From the NCBI RefSeq assembly GCF_028745505.1, contig NZ_JAQZZL010000002.1:124001-188000 (forward strand): a stretch of 64,000 nt of DNA, read 5' to 3'. Under the pieces are notes generated by a model. That model ran no database searches. It had not been told where the DNA came from and saw only the letters and a program-made list of their open reading frames with translations. The position numbers were made by a program, and so were the translations under genes. Of this stretch, positions 1-7,929 are shown in pieces. Position 1 is the stretch's first letter; each line of letters starts with the position of its first letter. The stretch comes from Lentisphaera marina. GTDB lineage: Bacteria > Verrucomicrobiota > Lentisphaeria > Lentisphaerales > Lentisphaeraceae.

Positions 1-38
1 CCGTAATCGCGGCTTTGTAAGAGGGCTAATTTAGGCAT
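1..38 (-). CDS. 5' end of an unidentified gene, cut by window edge
   Basis: An ATG read on the minus strand ends at position 38 and gives 12 codons (MPKLALLQSRDY) open to the window edge. It begins 10 bases after the stop of the 179-residue gene at 49-588, consistent with a shared minus-strand operon. There is no strong Shine-Dalgarno sequence before it. Too little is present to name a product. Confidence 0.3.
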   Translation of the reverse strand, partial: MPKLALLQSRDY

Positions 39-48
39 AATGATTTAC

Positions 49-588
49 TTAGCAGCGGAGTTTTGGGCCGGTTTCAATCTGGATTTTTTCTTTGTCTATG
101 ATACGAATATGAAGCTCGCCAATGAGTTGTGAAGAAGGAGCGAAAAAGCAAGCTTTTATTTGCTCTTCAAATTCATAGGGATCGGTACATGGATGAAGTT
201 CGTTTTGTTCGTCGAGAATCAGGTAGGAAGAGTTTTTGAAATCTGCTTCAAAACAGTTGTCATCTAATGGTTTTTGAAGGCGTTTTTTTGAAGCCTCACT
301 GAGTGGGGTTTGATCTACAATTTGGGCAAATTTTTTGAGCGATTTAAGTAAGGGGGCTTGCTCATCGGTTACAGTGATGAAGTCGGCGCAATGACTTGGG
401 ATTAATTGTGCAGGCATCTGTCCGCTACTAAGTTCGGCCCAGGTGTAACGGTCAAAGGCGATAATGAGTTTTTGTTCACTTAGGTTTTTGAGTTCATCAG
501 CAAAGTTTAAGCTTGCTTGATTTTCTAATTTCCAAAGCGTGACTTGAGGTGCGTAAAAATCGTTAATTTGTCGGTCTTGTAGTATCAT
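49..588 (-). CDS. Hypothetical protein, 179 aa
   Basis: An unrecognised soluble protein with no signal peptide or membrane segment. It is acidic, with scattered cysteines including a C-terminal Cys and a Trp-containing stretch (YTWAELSSG) near residue 48. It starts at an ATG ending at 588, with only a weak ribosome-binding site, and is transcribed away from nusA. Length, codon use and the lack of a competing frame support a real gene. I cannot assign a family or function. Confidence 0.6.
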   Translation of the reverse strand: MILQDRQINDFYAPQVTLWKLENQASLNFADELKNLSEQKLIIAFDRYTWAELSSGQMPAQLIPSHCADFITVTDEQAPLLKSLKKFAQIVDQTPLSEASKKRLQKPLDDNCFEADFKNSSYLILDEQNELHPCTDPYEFEEQIKACFFAPSSQLIGELHIRIIDKEKIQIETGPKLRC

Positions 589-702
589 GTTGAAAAAGTT
601 CTAGATTACTTAATAAAAGAGCTTGCCTTACATATTATAGGAGTTTGCAAAAAAGTCCTTTTAGATTAACGTACTTACTAGTTTTTTAAACCTGTATTAC
701 GC

Positions 703-727
703 AAGGGGGTTTTTTAACCCCCTTTTT
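703..727 (+). terminator. Terminator-like hairpin in the nusA leader (possible attenuator)
   Basis: A 9-bp perfect stem (AAGGGGGTT / AACCCCCTT) closes a four-T loop and is followed by a T run. Only the plus-strand reading has the T tract. The gene upstream is on the minus strand, so a plus-strand transcript meeting this hairpin would have to start at about 590-700. That places it in the nusA leader, about 45 bases before the start codon. Attenuation of nusA-infB is an inference. Confidence 0.7.
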
Positions 728-769
728 GTATGCTTAGATTTTAATAATTGAATGTTAGGAATATGGAAT

Positions 770-2011
770 ATGAATAGTGAACTTGTTGCAATGGTTGAAT
801 ACCTGGAACAGGAAAAATCCATCGATAAGGCAATCCTTTTTGACCTCATTGAAGATGCTATGGCATCGGTCTACGAGAAAGAGGTTGAGGAAGAGTCTGA
901 GATCAAAGTTGAGATCAACCGCCGTACAGGCGACGTAACAATCATCGCTGATGTAACTGTAGTTGAAGAAGTTTTTGATAAGAGAAACGAAATTGATTTG
1001 GCCTCAGCTCAAAAAGAGTATGGCGACGAAATCGCTATAGGCGACATCGTAAAATGGACACTTCAGCAGGATCAGATGAGTCGTATTGCGGCTCAAAATA
1101 CGCGTCAAGCTATTATGCAGCGTCTTCGTACTTTTGAGAAAGATCGCGTTGTTGAAGAGTACTCCGACATGGTCGGCGAACTCATTTCTGGTACAGTGCG
1201 TCACTTTGAGAAGAACGAGCTTATCGTTGACTTCGGTCGTGCTCAAGGTGGCTTAGGTAAGATGGATCGAGTACCACGTGAACGTTTTGATAATGGCGAT
1301 CACATCACAGCCTTACTCAAAGAAATTGATCCTCGTAAATCTGGACCAAGTATTGTTCTCTCTAGAACTGACGCAAAGTTAGTTACTCGACTCTTTGAGC
1401 GTGAAGTTACTGAGATCACCAATGGTTTAGTAGAAATTAAGGGTGTAGCTCGTAAAGCTGGTTTCCGTACAAAAATCGCAGTGGCTTCTGACTCTCTTGA
1501 TCCAGTGGGTGCTTGTATTGGTATTCGCGGTTCTCGTGTAAAAACTATCTGCCAAGAGCTCAACAACGAAAAGCTCGATATTATTGGCTTCAGTGAAGAT
1601 GTGGAAGAATACGTTCGCGAAGCATTTAAGCCTAACCCAATTGAAGAAGTTGAGATTGATGACGATGGTCGTTTGATCAAACTTCTCGTGAGTGAAGAAT
1701 CATACAGATCGATTGTAGGCCGTGATGGCGAAAACATTCGTCTCACAGAAGAGCTTATGGATTGGGATATTGAAGTAGAGAAATATGTTTACGATACCGA
1801 GATTACTTTCGATGAACATATCCAGGAAGCTTTCCAGACAATGATGAAATTCCCTAGTATGGAAGAAGCAACAGCACGTATGATGATCGATGCTGGTTAC
1901 CTATCTTTCGAAGGTGTTTCAGAAGCGTCGACAGATGATTTGGTTGAAGTAGGAATTAGTGTTGACCAAGCAGCTGAAATTATTGAATACGCAAAATCAA
2001 GACTCCAATAG
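770..2011 (+). CDS. nusA: Transcription termination/antitermination factor NusA
   Basis: NusA binds RNA polymerase and nascent RNA and modulates pausing, termination and antitermination. The protein (413 aa) has the family order: an N-terminal polymerase-binding domain (MNSELVAMVEYLEQEK), an S1 domain around residues 135-200 (SGTVRHFEKNELIVDFG), and two KH domains with GIRGSR and VGRDGENI loops. A short helix-hairpin-helix-like tail covers about residues 360-413. I chose the ATG at 770 over the in-frame ATG at 752 because AGGA at 757-760 is well spaced for it. The longer acidic C-terminal repeats of E. coli NusA (495 aa) are absent. infB follows after 15 bases, so the two are probably cotranscribed. 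Confidence 0.97.
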   Translation: MNSELVAMVEYLEQEKSIDKAILFDLIEDAMASVYEKEVEEESEIKVEINRRTGDVTIIADVTVVEEVFDKRNEIDLASAQKEYGDEIAIGDIVKWTLQQDQMSRIAAQNTRQAIMQRLRTFEKDRVVEEYSDMVGELISGTVRHFEKNELIVDFGRAQGGLGKMDRVPRERFDNGDHITALLKEIDPRKSGPSIVLSRTDAKLVTRLFEREVTEITNGLVEIKGVARKAGFRTKIAVASDSLDPVGACIGIRGSRVKTICQELNNEKLDIIGFSEDVEEYVREAFKPNPIEEVEIDDDGRLIKLLVSEESYRSIVGRDGENIRLTEELMDWDIEVEKYVYDTEITFDEHIQEAFQTMMKFPSMEEATARMMIDAGYLSFEGVSEASTDDLVEVGISVDQAAEIIEYAKSRLQ

Positions 2012-2026
2012 GAGGTTAAGTAAATT

Positions 2027-4081
2027 ATGGCAAATCAAAGACAAAGACCCCAAGGTGGTCGTCCAGGTGGCGGTCGCGGTAAAGGTGCTCCTCGTAAAAA
2101 GGGCGGCAAAGTTACACTTAAGAAGACAGAAGTTATATTAGACGAAAAGTGTACCCTAGCGGTAGCGCGTCGCTTACATTTAGCTCCAGAGAGCGTTATT
2201 AGCTTTTTGGCTGAACAAGGTTTTGATGACCTCACTCTAGAAACTGTTCTTGATGATGAGTACATCGAAATTGTTGAAGAACACAAAGATGAAATGGAGC
2301 ACCGCGATCCTAACGAGATCCACATGAAGCCTCCTTTCATTGTAAAAGATGTAGCTGAAGCGATTGGTGAAAAAGCTAATGTGGTTGTTAGCGAACTCAT
2401 GAAAATGCGTGTTTTTGCGTCAATTACGCAATCCATTGCAGCAGATAAATGTGAAGCTCTTCTCAAATCACGTGGCTTAAAGCTCGTTGTGGATAAGAGA
2501 GAAAAGAAAGAAGAAGCAAAACCAGTTATCAAGCTTTCTGATCCTGAGCAGCCTGAAGATAAAGAAGCTGATCGCGTTTCTCGTCCGCCAATTGTTGCGG
2601 TTATGGGTCACGTTGACCACGGTAAAACTTCTTTGTTAGATGCACTTAGAAATACTAATGTCGTTGCTGGTGAAGCTGGTGCGATTACTCAGCACACAGG
2701 TGCGAGTATGGTAGAGCGCAATGGTATGAAGGTTACTTTCCTTGATACACCTGGTCACTCAGCTTTCTCGGCTATGAGACAGCGTGGTGCAGATGTAACT
2801 GATATCTGTATTTTGATTGTAGCAGCCGATGACGGCGTGAATGCGCAAACAAAAGAAGCTTTAAAAATCATTATGGAATCTGAGCGTCCATTGATTATTG
2901 CGATCAATAAAATGGATTTGCCTACAGCTAATCCTGATCGTGTACTTACTGAATTGCAAAACCTTGGTATTCTTACAGAAGAATGGGGCGGTGACTATGG
3001 TGTGGTCAAGATTTCAGCTAAAACTGGCGACGGACTTGATGAGCTTATCGAACGTATCCATTTAGAAGCAGAAGTACACGAACTTCAAGGTAATCCTAAA
3101 TTGCCAGGTAGTTTTGTTGTGATTGAATCGGAACTTGAGCAAGGTATGGGAGCAACGGCAAATGTTGTTGTGAAAAATGGCACGCTTAAAGCGGGTGATG
3201 TTGTTCTTTGCGGTGAGTTCTATGGTAAAGTGAAAGCTTTAGTTGATACTAATGGAAAAAGACTTAAGAAAGTCGGTCCTTCTGACGCAGTTAAATTACT
3301 CGGCTTAAATGGCCCTCCTGAAGTAGGTGCTAAAGGTTTGACTTGTAAGAACGAACGTGAAGCAAAATCTTTTGCGGATGAGCGTGTACATGCATTGCGT
3401 CAGCAAAAACTTGTGAAGCCACGTGTTACTTCTTTAGAGGACTTATTGAGTCAAGTAAGTGAAGAAGAGAAGAAAGTTTACAAAGTACTTATTAAATCTG
3501 ACACTCGTGGTACTGGTGAAGCAATTGAATCTGAACTAAGAATGATTGAATCTGAAAAGATTAACCTAGAAGTCATTACTAATGCTGTTGGTTCAATTAC
3601 TAATGCAGATGTTCAGCAGGCTGCAGCAGCGGGCGCAGAGATCATTGGTTTCCACTCACGTGTTAATCCAGGTATCAATAAAGTTGCGAAGCAAGCAAAA
3701 GTAGAGATCAAACTCTATTCATTAATTTATGAATTGATTGATGAAGCGCGCGAAGCAATGACGGGCTTACTCGATAAAACTCACAAAGAACAAGCAGTTG
3801 GTAAAGCGGAAATCCTTCAAGTATTTGTTGCTCACCAAGGTAAAATTTGTGGTTCGGTTGTTCGTGATGGTAAAGTTAAGCTTGGGGCTCACTGTCGTGT
3901 TCACCGTGGTGAAGACCTTATCTATACAGGTACTATCAAGTCTTTACGTCGTTTCCGTGACAATGTTAAAGAAGTCGCAAATGGTGTTGAGTGCGGTATC
4001 CTTTTGGATAACTTCAATGACTTTGAGGTCGGCGATCAAATCGAAGTCTTCGATTACGTGGAAGTGGCTGACACACTTTAA
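2027..4081 (+). CDS. infB: Translation initiation factor IF-2
   Basis: IF-2 is the GTPase that brings initiator fMet-tRNA to the 30S subunit and promotes 70S joining. The 684-residue protein has a short Gly/Arg/Lys-rich N-terminus (1-30), an IF2-N-like segment near 100-155, and a GTPase domain with G1 GHVDHGKT at 194-201, DTPGH at 240-244 and NKMD at 294-297. The beta-barrel and C-terminal tRNA-binding domains follow. It is shorter than E. coli IF-2 (890) because the N-terminal extension is reduced. A strong AGGAGG at 2010-2015 overlaps the nusA stop codon. The usual operon partners rimP, rbfA and truB are not next to it. Confidence 0.98.
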   Translation: MANQRQRPQGGRPGGGRGKGAPRKKGGKVTLKKTEVILDEKCTLAVARRLHLAPESVISFLAEQGFDDLTLETVLDDEYIEIVEEHKDEMEHRDPNEIHMKPPFIVKDVAEAIGEKANVVVSELMKMRVFASITQSIAADKCEALLKSRGLKLVVDKREKKEEAKPVIKLSDPEQPEDKEADRVSRPPIVAVMGHVDHGKTSLLDALRNTNVVAGEAGAITQHTGASMVERNGMKVTFLDTPGHSAFSAMRQRGADVTDICILIVAADDGVNAQTKEALKIIMESERPLIIAINKMDLPTANPDRVLTELQNLGILTEEWGGDYGVVKISAKTGDGLDELIERIHLEAEVHELQGNPKLPGSFVVIESELEQGMGATANVVVKNGTLKAGDVVLCGEFYGKVKALVDTNGKRLKKVGPSDAVKLLGLNGPPEVGAKGLTCKNEREAKSFADERVHALRQQKLVKPRVTSLEDLLSQVSEEEKKVYKVLIKSDTRGTGEAIESELRMIESEKINLEVITNAVGSITNADVQQAAAAGAEIIGFHSRVNPGINKVAKQAKVEIKLYSLIYELIDEAREAMTGLLDKTHKEQAVGKAEILQVFVAHQGKICGSVVRDGKVKLGAHCRVHRGEDLIYTGTIKSLRRFRDNVKEVANGVECGILLDNFNDFEVGDQIEVFDYVEVADTL

Positions 4082-4089
4082 TTAATTTG

Positions 4090-4119
4090 ACTGCCGCATA
4101 TTTATTTGCGGCAGTTTTT
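4090..4119 (+). terminator. Rho-independent terminator after infB
   Basis: A perfect stem (ACTGCCGCA / TGCGGCAGT) with an AT-rich loop is followed by a T tract, ten bases after the infB stop codon. It closes the nusA-infB transcript ahead of the lipoprotein gene at 4135. Confidence 0.9.
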
Positions 4120-4134
4120 ATTTAAGGATAGCAA

Positions 4135-4635
4135 ATGAGAATTCTACTTTTCACAGTATTGGTTTTGTCGTTCATCTCGTGTTCGACAGATATTCATAAT
4201 CATGAAGAGAAAAAATTATCTTCACAATTACAAAACATGTTTCCCGATGGTGTGACTTATTGTGATGGCGATGTCGCAGACTTACGTCATTTACAAGATA
4301 GAGCATTAGCGATTTATTTTACTTCAGTTAATAACCCCCAATCCCCAGAGTTTGAGAGCCTTTTAAGCGATATGGCGATTAAGTTCGATTATCGTTTGAG
4401 TGTAGTTGTGGTAAATTCGGGCCCAAATACTGAAGAGTTTCGTAATGAAATGAGTAAGTATGGGAATGATTTTTATATGGTGACCGATAAGCGTAGTAAA
4501 ACTTTGACTTCAAAGTTTAAGATCGTTTCAACACCTAGTTTATTAGTCTTCAATGGGAAGGGGGAATTAATTGATGAAGATGGCGTTGATTCACTAGTTA
4601 ATAATTATCCAAGAATTCCAGTGGGGTGGAAATAA
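4135..4635 (+). CDS. Thioredoxin-like fold lipoprotein without CXXC
   Basis: A predicted lipoprotein of 166 aa. A short hydrophobic leader ends in a lipobox-like FISC, so the mature N-terminus would be Cys16 anchored in the envelope. The rest looks like a thioredoxin fold: a strand near ALAIYFTSV, an alternating helix/strand middle, and a cis-Pro-like TPSLLVFNGKGELI near the C-terminus. The position where redox-active thioredoxins carry CXXC holds no cysteines, so disulfide chemistry is unlikely. A chaperone or structural role is more plausible. AGGATAG lies just before the ATG. The stop overlaps the next start (TAATG), indicating translational coupling to the cyclophilin lipoprotein. Confidence 0.65.
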   Translation: MRILLFTVLVLSFISCSTDIHNHEEKKLSSQLQNMFPDGVTYCDGDVADLRHLQDRALAIYFTSVNNPQSPEFESLLSDMAIKFDYRLSVVVVNSGPNTEEFRNEMSKYGNDFYMVTDKRSKTLTSKFKIVSTPSLLVFNGKGELIDEDGVDSLVNNYPRIPVGWK

Positions 4636-5282
4636 TGAATAAAATTCTAAAATTAATCGTTTTGTCCGCTTTTATCTTTTCTTGTCAAAGTAACCAAGAT
4701 GAGGAAGCGACTCAAGAGAAAAAGTCCGCAGTCACAAAAGAAGCAGCCAAGCCCTATGAACACCCCGTGGTAAAAATCACTACCTCAAAAGGTGTTATGA
4801 TTGCAGAACTCTATGAAGATAAAGCTCCCAACACAGTGGCTAACTTTGTGAGCTTAGTTGATGAAGGTTTTTACAAAGACATGTATTTTCACCGCGTTAT
4901 AAAAGGCTTTATGGCTCAAGGTGGATGTCCTCATTCTCGTAAAGATGACAAGACTCGTAAAAGACCTGGTACTGGTGGTCCTGGATACTCCTTCAATAAT
5001 GAAACTCACCCTCAGTTGCGCCATTCGCAAAAAGGGATTTTGTCCATGGCAAATTCAGGACCTCACACAAATGGTAGTCAGTTTTTTATTCTTTTTAAAG
5101 AATCGAGTTTTTTGAATGGCAGTTATAATGTTTTTGGTCGTGTGATTCAAGGTTTAGATGTTTTAGATAGAATTGAAGCCGTTGGTGCACCACGCGATGG
5201 TTTCCCACTAAAAGAGAAAGTGACTTTAACAATCACTTTGATTCAAAAGAACGATCACCCCTACAAAGTAAGAAAAAATTAA
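4635..5282 (+). CDS. Peptidyl-prolyl cis-trans isomerase, cyclophilin-type lipoprotein
   Basis: Cyclophilin that would catalyse proline isomerisation in the envelope. From the ATG at 4635 it has a hydrophobic leader ending in FIFSC (lipidation site), a low-complexity Glu/Lys linker, then a full cyclophilin domain with FHRVIKGFMAQGG and ANSGPHTNGSQFFI active-site motifs. A nine-base longer GTG start is possible, but the ATG gives the proper signal peptide. It is followed after 10 bases by a second, leaderless cyclophilin with closely similar sequence, suggesting a tandem duplication with separate cellular locations. Confidence 0.93.
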   Translation: MNKILKLIVLSAFIFSCQSNQDEEATQEKKSAVTKEAAKPYEHPVVKITTSKGVMIAELYEDKAPNTVANFVSLVDEGFYKDMYFHRVIKGFMAQGGCPHSRKDDKTRKRPGTGGPGYSFNNETHPQLRHSQKGILSMANSGPHTNGSQFFILFKESSFLNGSYNVFGRVIQGLDVLDRIEAVGAPRDGFPLKEKVTLTITLIQKNDHPYKVRKN

Positions 5283-5292
5283 GGAATAGATT

Positions 5293-5820
5293 ATGTCCAA
5301 TCCTCGTGTAAAAATCATCACCGATAAGGGTACAATGATTGCAGAGCTTTTTGAAGATAAAGCTCCAAATACAGTAGCAAATATGATTGAATTAGCCGAA
5401 TCGGGCTTTTACAAAGACCTTCGTTTTCACCGCATTTTAAAAGGCTTCATGGCTCAGGGCGGTTGCCCAAATACTAAGAAGGGTGTCGAAGCAGGTTCAC
5501 CAGGTACTGGTGGTCCAGGTTATACTTTTGATAACGAACATCATCCAGAAGCTAAGCACGATGCTCGTGGTATTCTTTCTATGGCAAACGCAGGTCCAAA
5601 TACTAATGGTAGTCAGTTCTTTGTCTGCTTTGGTGCGACGCCATTCTTAGATGGTGGTTACAGCGTTTTCGGTCAAGTAGTTGAAGGTCTCGAAGTCATT
5701 GATGCACTCGAAGCTGTTGGTTCTGCTCAAGATCCCATTCCTCCTTCAGAGAAAGTTTTCTTCTCAATTGAAGTGGAGTCCAAAGGTGATAAAGACTACA
5801 AAGTGAGTAAAAATTCCTAA
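5293..5820 (+). CDS. Peptidyl-prolyl cis-trans isomerase, cyclophilin-type (cytoplasmic)
   Basis: A 175-residue cyclophilin with no signal peptide, so presumably cytoplasmic. It carries the catalytic FHR and MAQGG motifs and the ANAGPNTNGSQFFV stretch. It is clearly a paralogue of the lipoprotein cyclophilin directly upstream: both share TMIAELFEDKAPNTVAN-type starts and similar GxGYxF loops. AAGGA precedes the ATG. The next gene starts on the base after its stop codon, so the run is probably one operon. Confidence 0.94.
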   Translation: MSNPRVKIITDKGTMIAELFEDKAPNTVANMIELAESGFYKDLRFHRILKGFMAQGGCPNTKKGVEAGSPGTGGPGYTFDNEHHPEAKHDARGILSMANAGPNTNGSQFFVCFGATPFLDGGYSVFGQVVEGLEVIDALEAVGSAQDPIPPSEKVFFSIEVESKGDKDYKVSKNS

Positions 5821-6681
5821 ATGGACCAAAGCAGTCTTGGAGCTCGAAAGTTACGAGAAGTTAAACAGGCAAAGTCAGGTGATTCATTAAAGAAACGTTT
5901 GATTTCTCAGTTTGTTAAATTGACCGGGATAAGCTCAAGAGGCCTGAAAAATGCTCTCGATCTTCAAGTCCGCAAATACAATTGGCGCTTTCCTAATCTA
6001 CCCAAAGAGGCAGAGGGGATGCGCCTTTTGCATTTAAGTGATACTCACTTAGATGGTGTGCCTGGCTTACTTGAAAACTTATTGAAGAAGTTAGATGAAC
6101 TCGAGTTTGACCTGGTGGTATGGACGGGTGATTTTCGCTATGATAAAGGTGTTTATGATGCGAAGTGTTTAGAGCCTACTTTTGATTTAGCAAAGTATTT
6201 ATTAAAACGCAGTCGAGTTTTAGCAGTACCGGGTAATCATGATTGCAGCCAAACTCTAGAGAGTTTAGAGGCTTTGGGAATAGAAGTTTTGTTAAACTCT
6301 GGTTTTGAATATAGTCCTGGTTTTTTTATAGGTGGAGTCGATGATCCGCATTACTATAAGACAGATGACCTGGGCTTAGCTCTTTCTAAAAGAAAAGAGA
6401 ATGACTTCACTCTCTTACTTGCGCATAGTCCTGAAATTATTGCCCAGGCATCACGAGAGAAAGTAGATTTTTATCTATGTGGTCACACCCATGGCGGTCA
6501 AGTATGTTTTCCTATTGTCGGCTTAGTTTATTGGGGTGCACGATGTGCGAGAAAACATGCGAGTGGAAAGTTTGAATATCAGCAAATGCAGGGCTACACT
6601 CATAGGGGGACGGGTTCATCAAACTCGCCAATTCGCTTTAACTGCCCACCCGAAGTGGTAATTCATCAATTAGGAGGATGA
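5821..6681 (+). CDS. Calcineurin-like metallophosphoesterase (YkuE/YaeI type)
   Basis: A binuclear metallophosphoesterase of 286 aa. All metal-ligand motifs are present: SDTHLD (Asp74, His76), TGDF (Asp104), PGNHD (138-141), a lone His202 (LLLAHSPE) and CGHTHGGQ (221-224). The first 65 residues are basic and may act as a membrane-surface anchor; there is no clear transmembrane helix. Relatives include YkuE/YaeI and the chlamydial lipid A enzyme LpxG. Given the envelope-gene neighbours a lipid or UDP-sugar substrate is possible, but the sequence does not settle it. It begins immediately after the cyclophilin stop. Confidence 0.85.
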   Translation: MDQSSLGARKLREVKQAKSGDSLKKRLISQFVKLTGISSRGLKNALDLQVRKYNWRFPNLPKEAEGMRLLHLSDTHLDGVPGLLENLLKKLDELEFDLVVWTGDFRYDKGVYDAKCLEPTFDLAKYLLKRSRVLAVPGNHDCSQTLESLEALGIEVLLNSGFEYSPGFFIGGVDDPHYYKTDDLGLALSKRKENDFTLLLAHSPEIIAQASREKVDFYLCGHTHGGQVCFPIVGLVYWGARCARKHASGKFEYQQMQGYTHRGTGSSNSPIRFNCPPEVVIHQLGG

Positions 6682-6682
6682 A

Positions 6683-7819
6683 ATGAAAATTATTTTAAGT
6701 TTATGTATTTTGTTGTTGAGCGTTGCGAAGGCCGCGGAAATTGAATCGCTCTTCAAGAGTAAAGAAACTGTGAATGTATCGGCGTCACAATTTGTCGAAA
6801 AGCATGGTGATTTTCAGTGGGAAGGAGAAAATCAACGAGTAGCGATTTCAAAAAAATCAACTGTCGTAGGTTTTTCAGCCTATGAATCTTTGGCCTACTT
6901 CACTGCAACAGGCAAGTTAGTACGCTTAGATAGCTGGCTGTACAATAAAGGCGATCAAGAGAAGATGAGTGTAGATGCTTTTGAAAAAATGTATCTTGAT
7001 GTCTTACAGAAATTGAGTGCCTACTTTGGTGTAAAGCCAAAAAGATTTGCAAAGGATGGGGCGACTCGTGGTTTGGCTTATAGCTTTATGATCGGCCAGA
7101 AACATGAAGTCAGATTGCTCGTGGGGTTTGATAAAAAGAAAAAAGAAGCGAATTACCTAAGTTTAGTTATGCGTAATTACGCAACAAGTGACCGGGTTAA
7201 CTCTGAAGCAAAAACAAAAGCTTTTCTAGAAAAAACGGCAACGGGTGACGTGTATATAACAAAAATCCCAATGATTGATCAAGGCGATAAAGGTTATTGT
7301 GTTCCCGCAACTTTGACGAGGATTGGGCAACATTATGGCGTAGATGTGAGTATGCATGAACTCGCCATGGTAGCGCATTCAAGTAGTGATGGTGGAACGA
7401 GTCCCAGTAAGGCTATGGATGCAGTGAAAAAAGGTCGAATAGCTCTGAGTATTCGCGATATAAAAGTCAGTTTTTTCAGTAAAAGTAATCCCTATTTTTT
7501 AAGTCCTGGGGAGATCCGTTCAATGGCAAAAGAGATCACCGATAAAGATCGCAATATGGCAAAGTTTGAAAAAGAAATTATTAAACGTATTGACCGTGGA
7601 CGTATGTTAGCGTGGTCGATGATGGTGGGTGCCTTTCCAGAGAAGGGTGTTCGCGAAGGGACTTGGGGCGGACATATGCGCATGATAGTTGGTTATAATG
7701 CCAAGACAAAAGAGGTTCTATATTCGGATTCTTGGGGACGAGGTCATGAAGTGAAACGTTGGCCTTTAAAATATGCTTATTTAGTAACAACACGGCTTTA
7801 CGAGGTGGTTCCTCGCTAA
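6683..7819 (+). CDS. Secreted papain-like (C39-family-like) cysteine peptidase
   Basis: The protein (378 aa) has a signal peptide ending near AKA-A (residue 18) and a C-terminal papain-like fold. The likely catalytic Cys206 lies in a QGDKGYCVPAT motif, the His at 331 in GGHMRMIVGYN, and an Asp at 349 in LYSDSWG, the order expected for C39-like peptidases. The first ~190 residues form a separate domain of unknown role, possibly a pro-region or substrate-binding module. A strong AGGAGGATGAA site precedes the ATG. It acts outside the cytoplasm; I cannot name the substrate. A bacteriocin-processing role is unlikely because no ABC exporter domain is attached. Confidence 0.75.
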   Translation: MKIILSLCILLLSVAKAAEIESLFKSKETVNVSASQFVEKHGDFQWEGENQRVAISKKSTVVGFSAYESLAYFTATGKLVRLDSWLYNKGDQEKMSVDAFEKMYLDVLQKLSAYFGVKPKRFAKDGATRGLAYSFMIGQKHEVRLLVGFDKKKKEANYLSLVMRNYATSDRVNSEAKTKAFLEKTATGDVYITKIPMIDQGDKGYCVPATLTRIGQHYGVDVSMHELAMVAHSSSDGGTSPSKAMDAVKKGRIALSIRDIKVSFFSKSNPYFLSPGEIRSMAKEITDKDRNMAKFEKEIIKRIDRGRMLAWSMMVGAFPEKGVREGTWGGHMRMIVGYNAKTKEVLYSDSWGRGHEVKRWPLKYAYLVTTRLYEVVPR

Positions 7820-7929
7820 AACTCCAGTAAAGATAGTAATAAATGCTTTCTTTCGAGCTAGAAAATATGGACTTCAAAATTAGCACAGTTAAATTTGACT
7901 AACATTTTATTTATTTGAGGAGTTTGTCT

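Noticed and set aside
1300..1746. Long open frame antisense to nusA
   Set aside because: It lies wholly inside nusA in a shifted frame and shows low-complexity Ser/Arg content typical of antisense frames. No ribosome site or homology supports it. The same holds for 2035-2532, 42080-42496 and other shadows.
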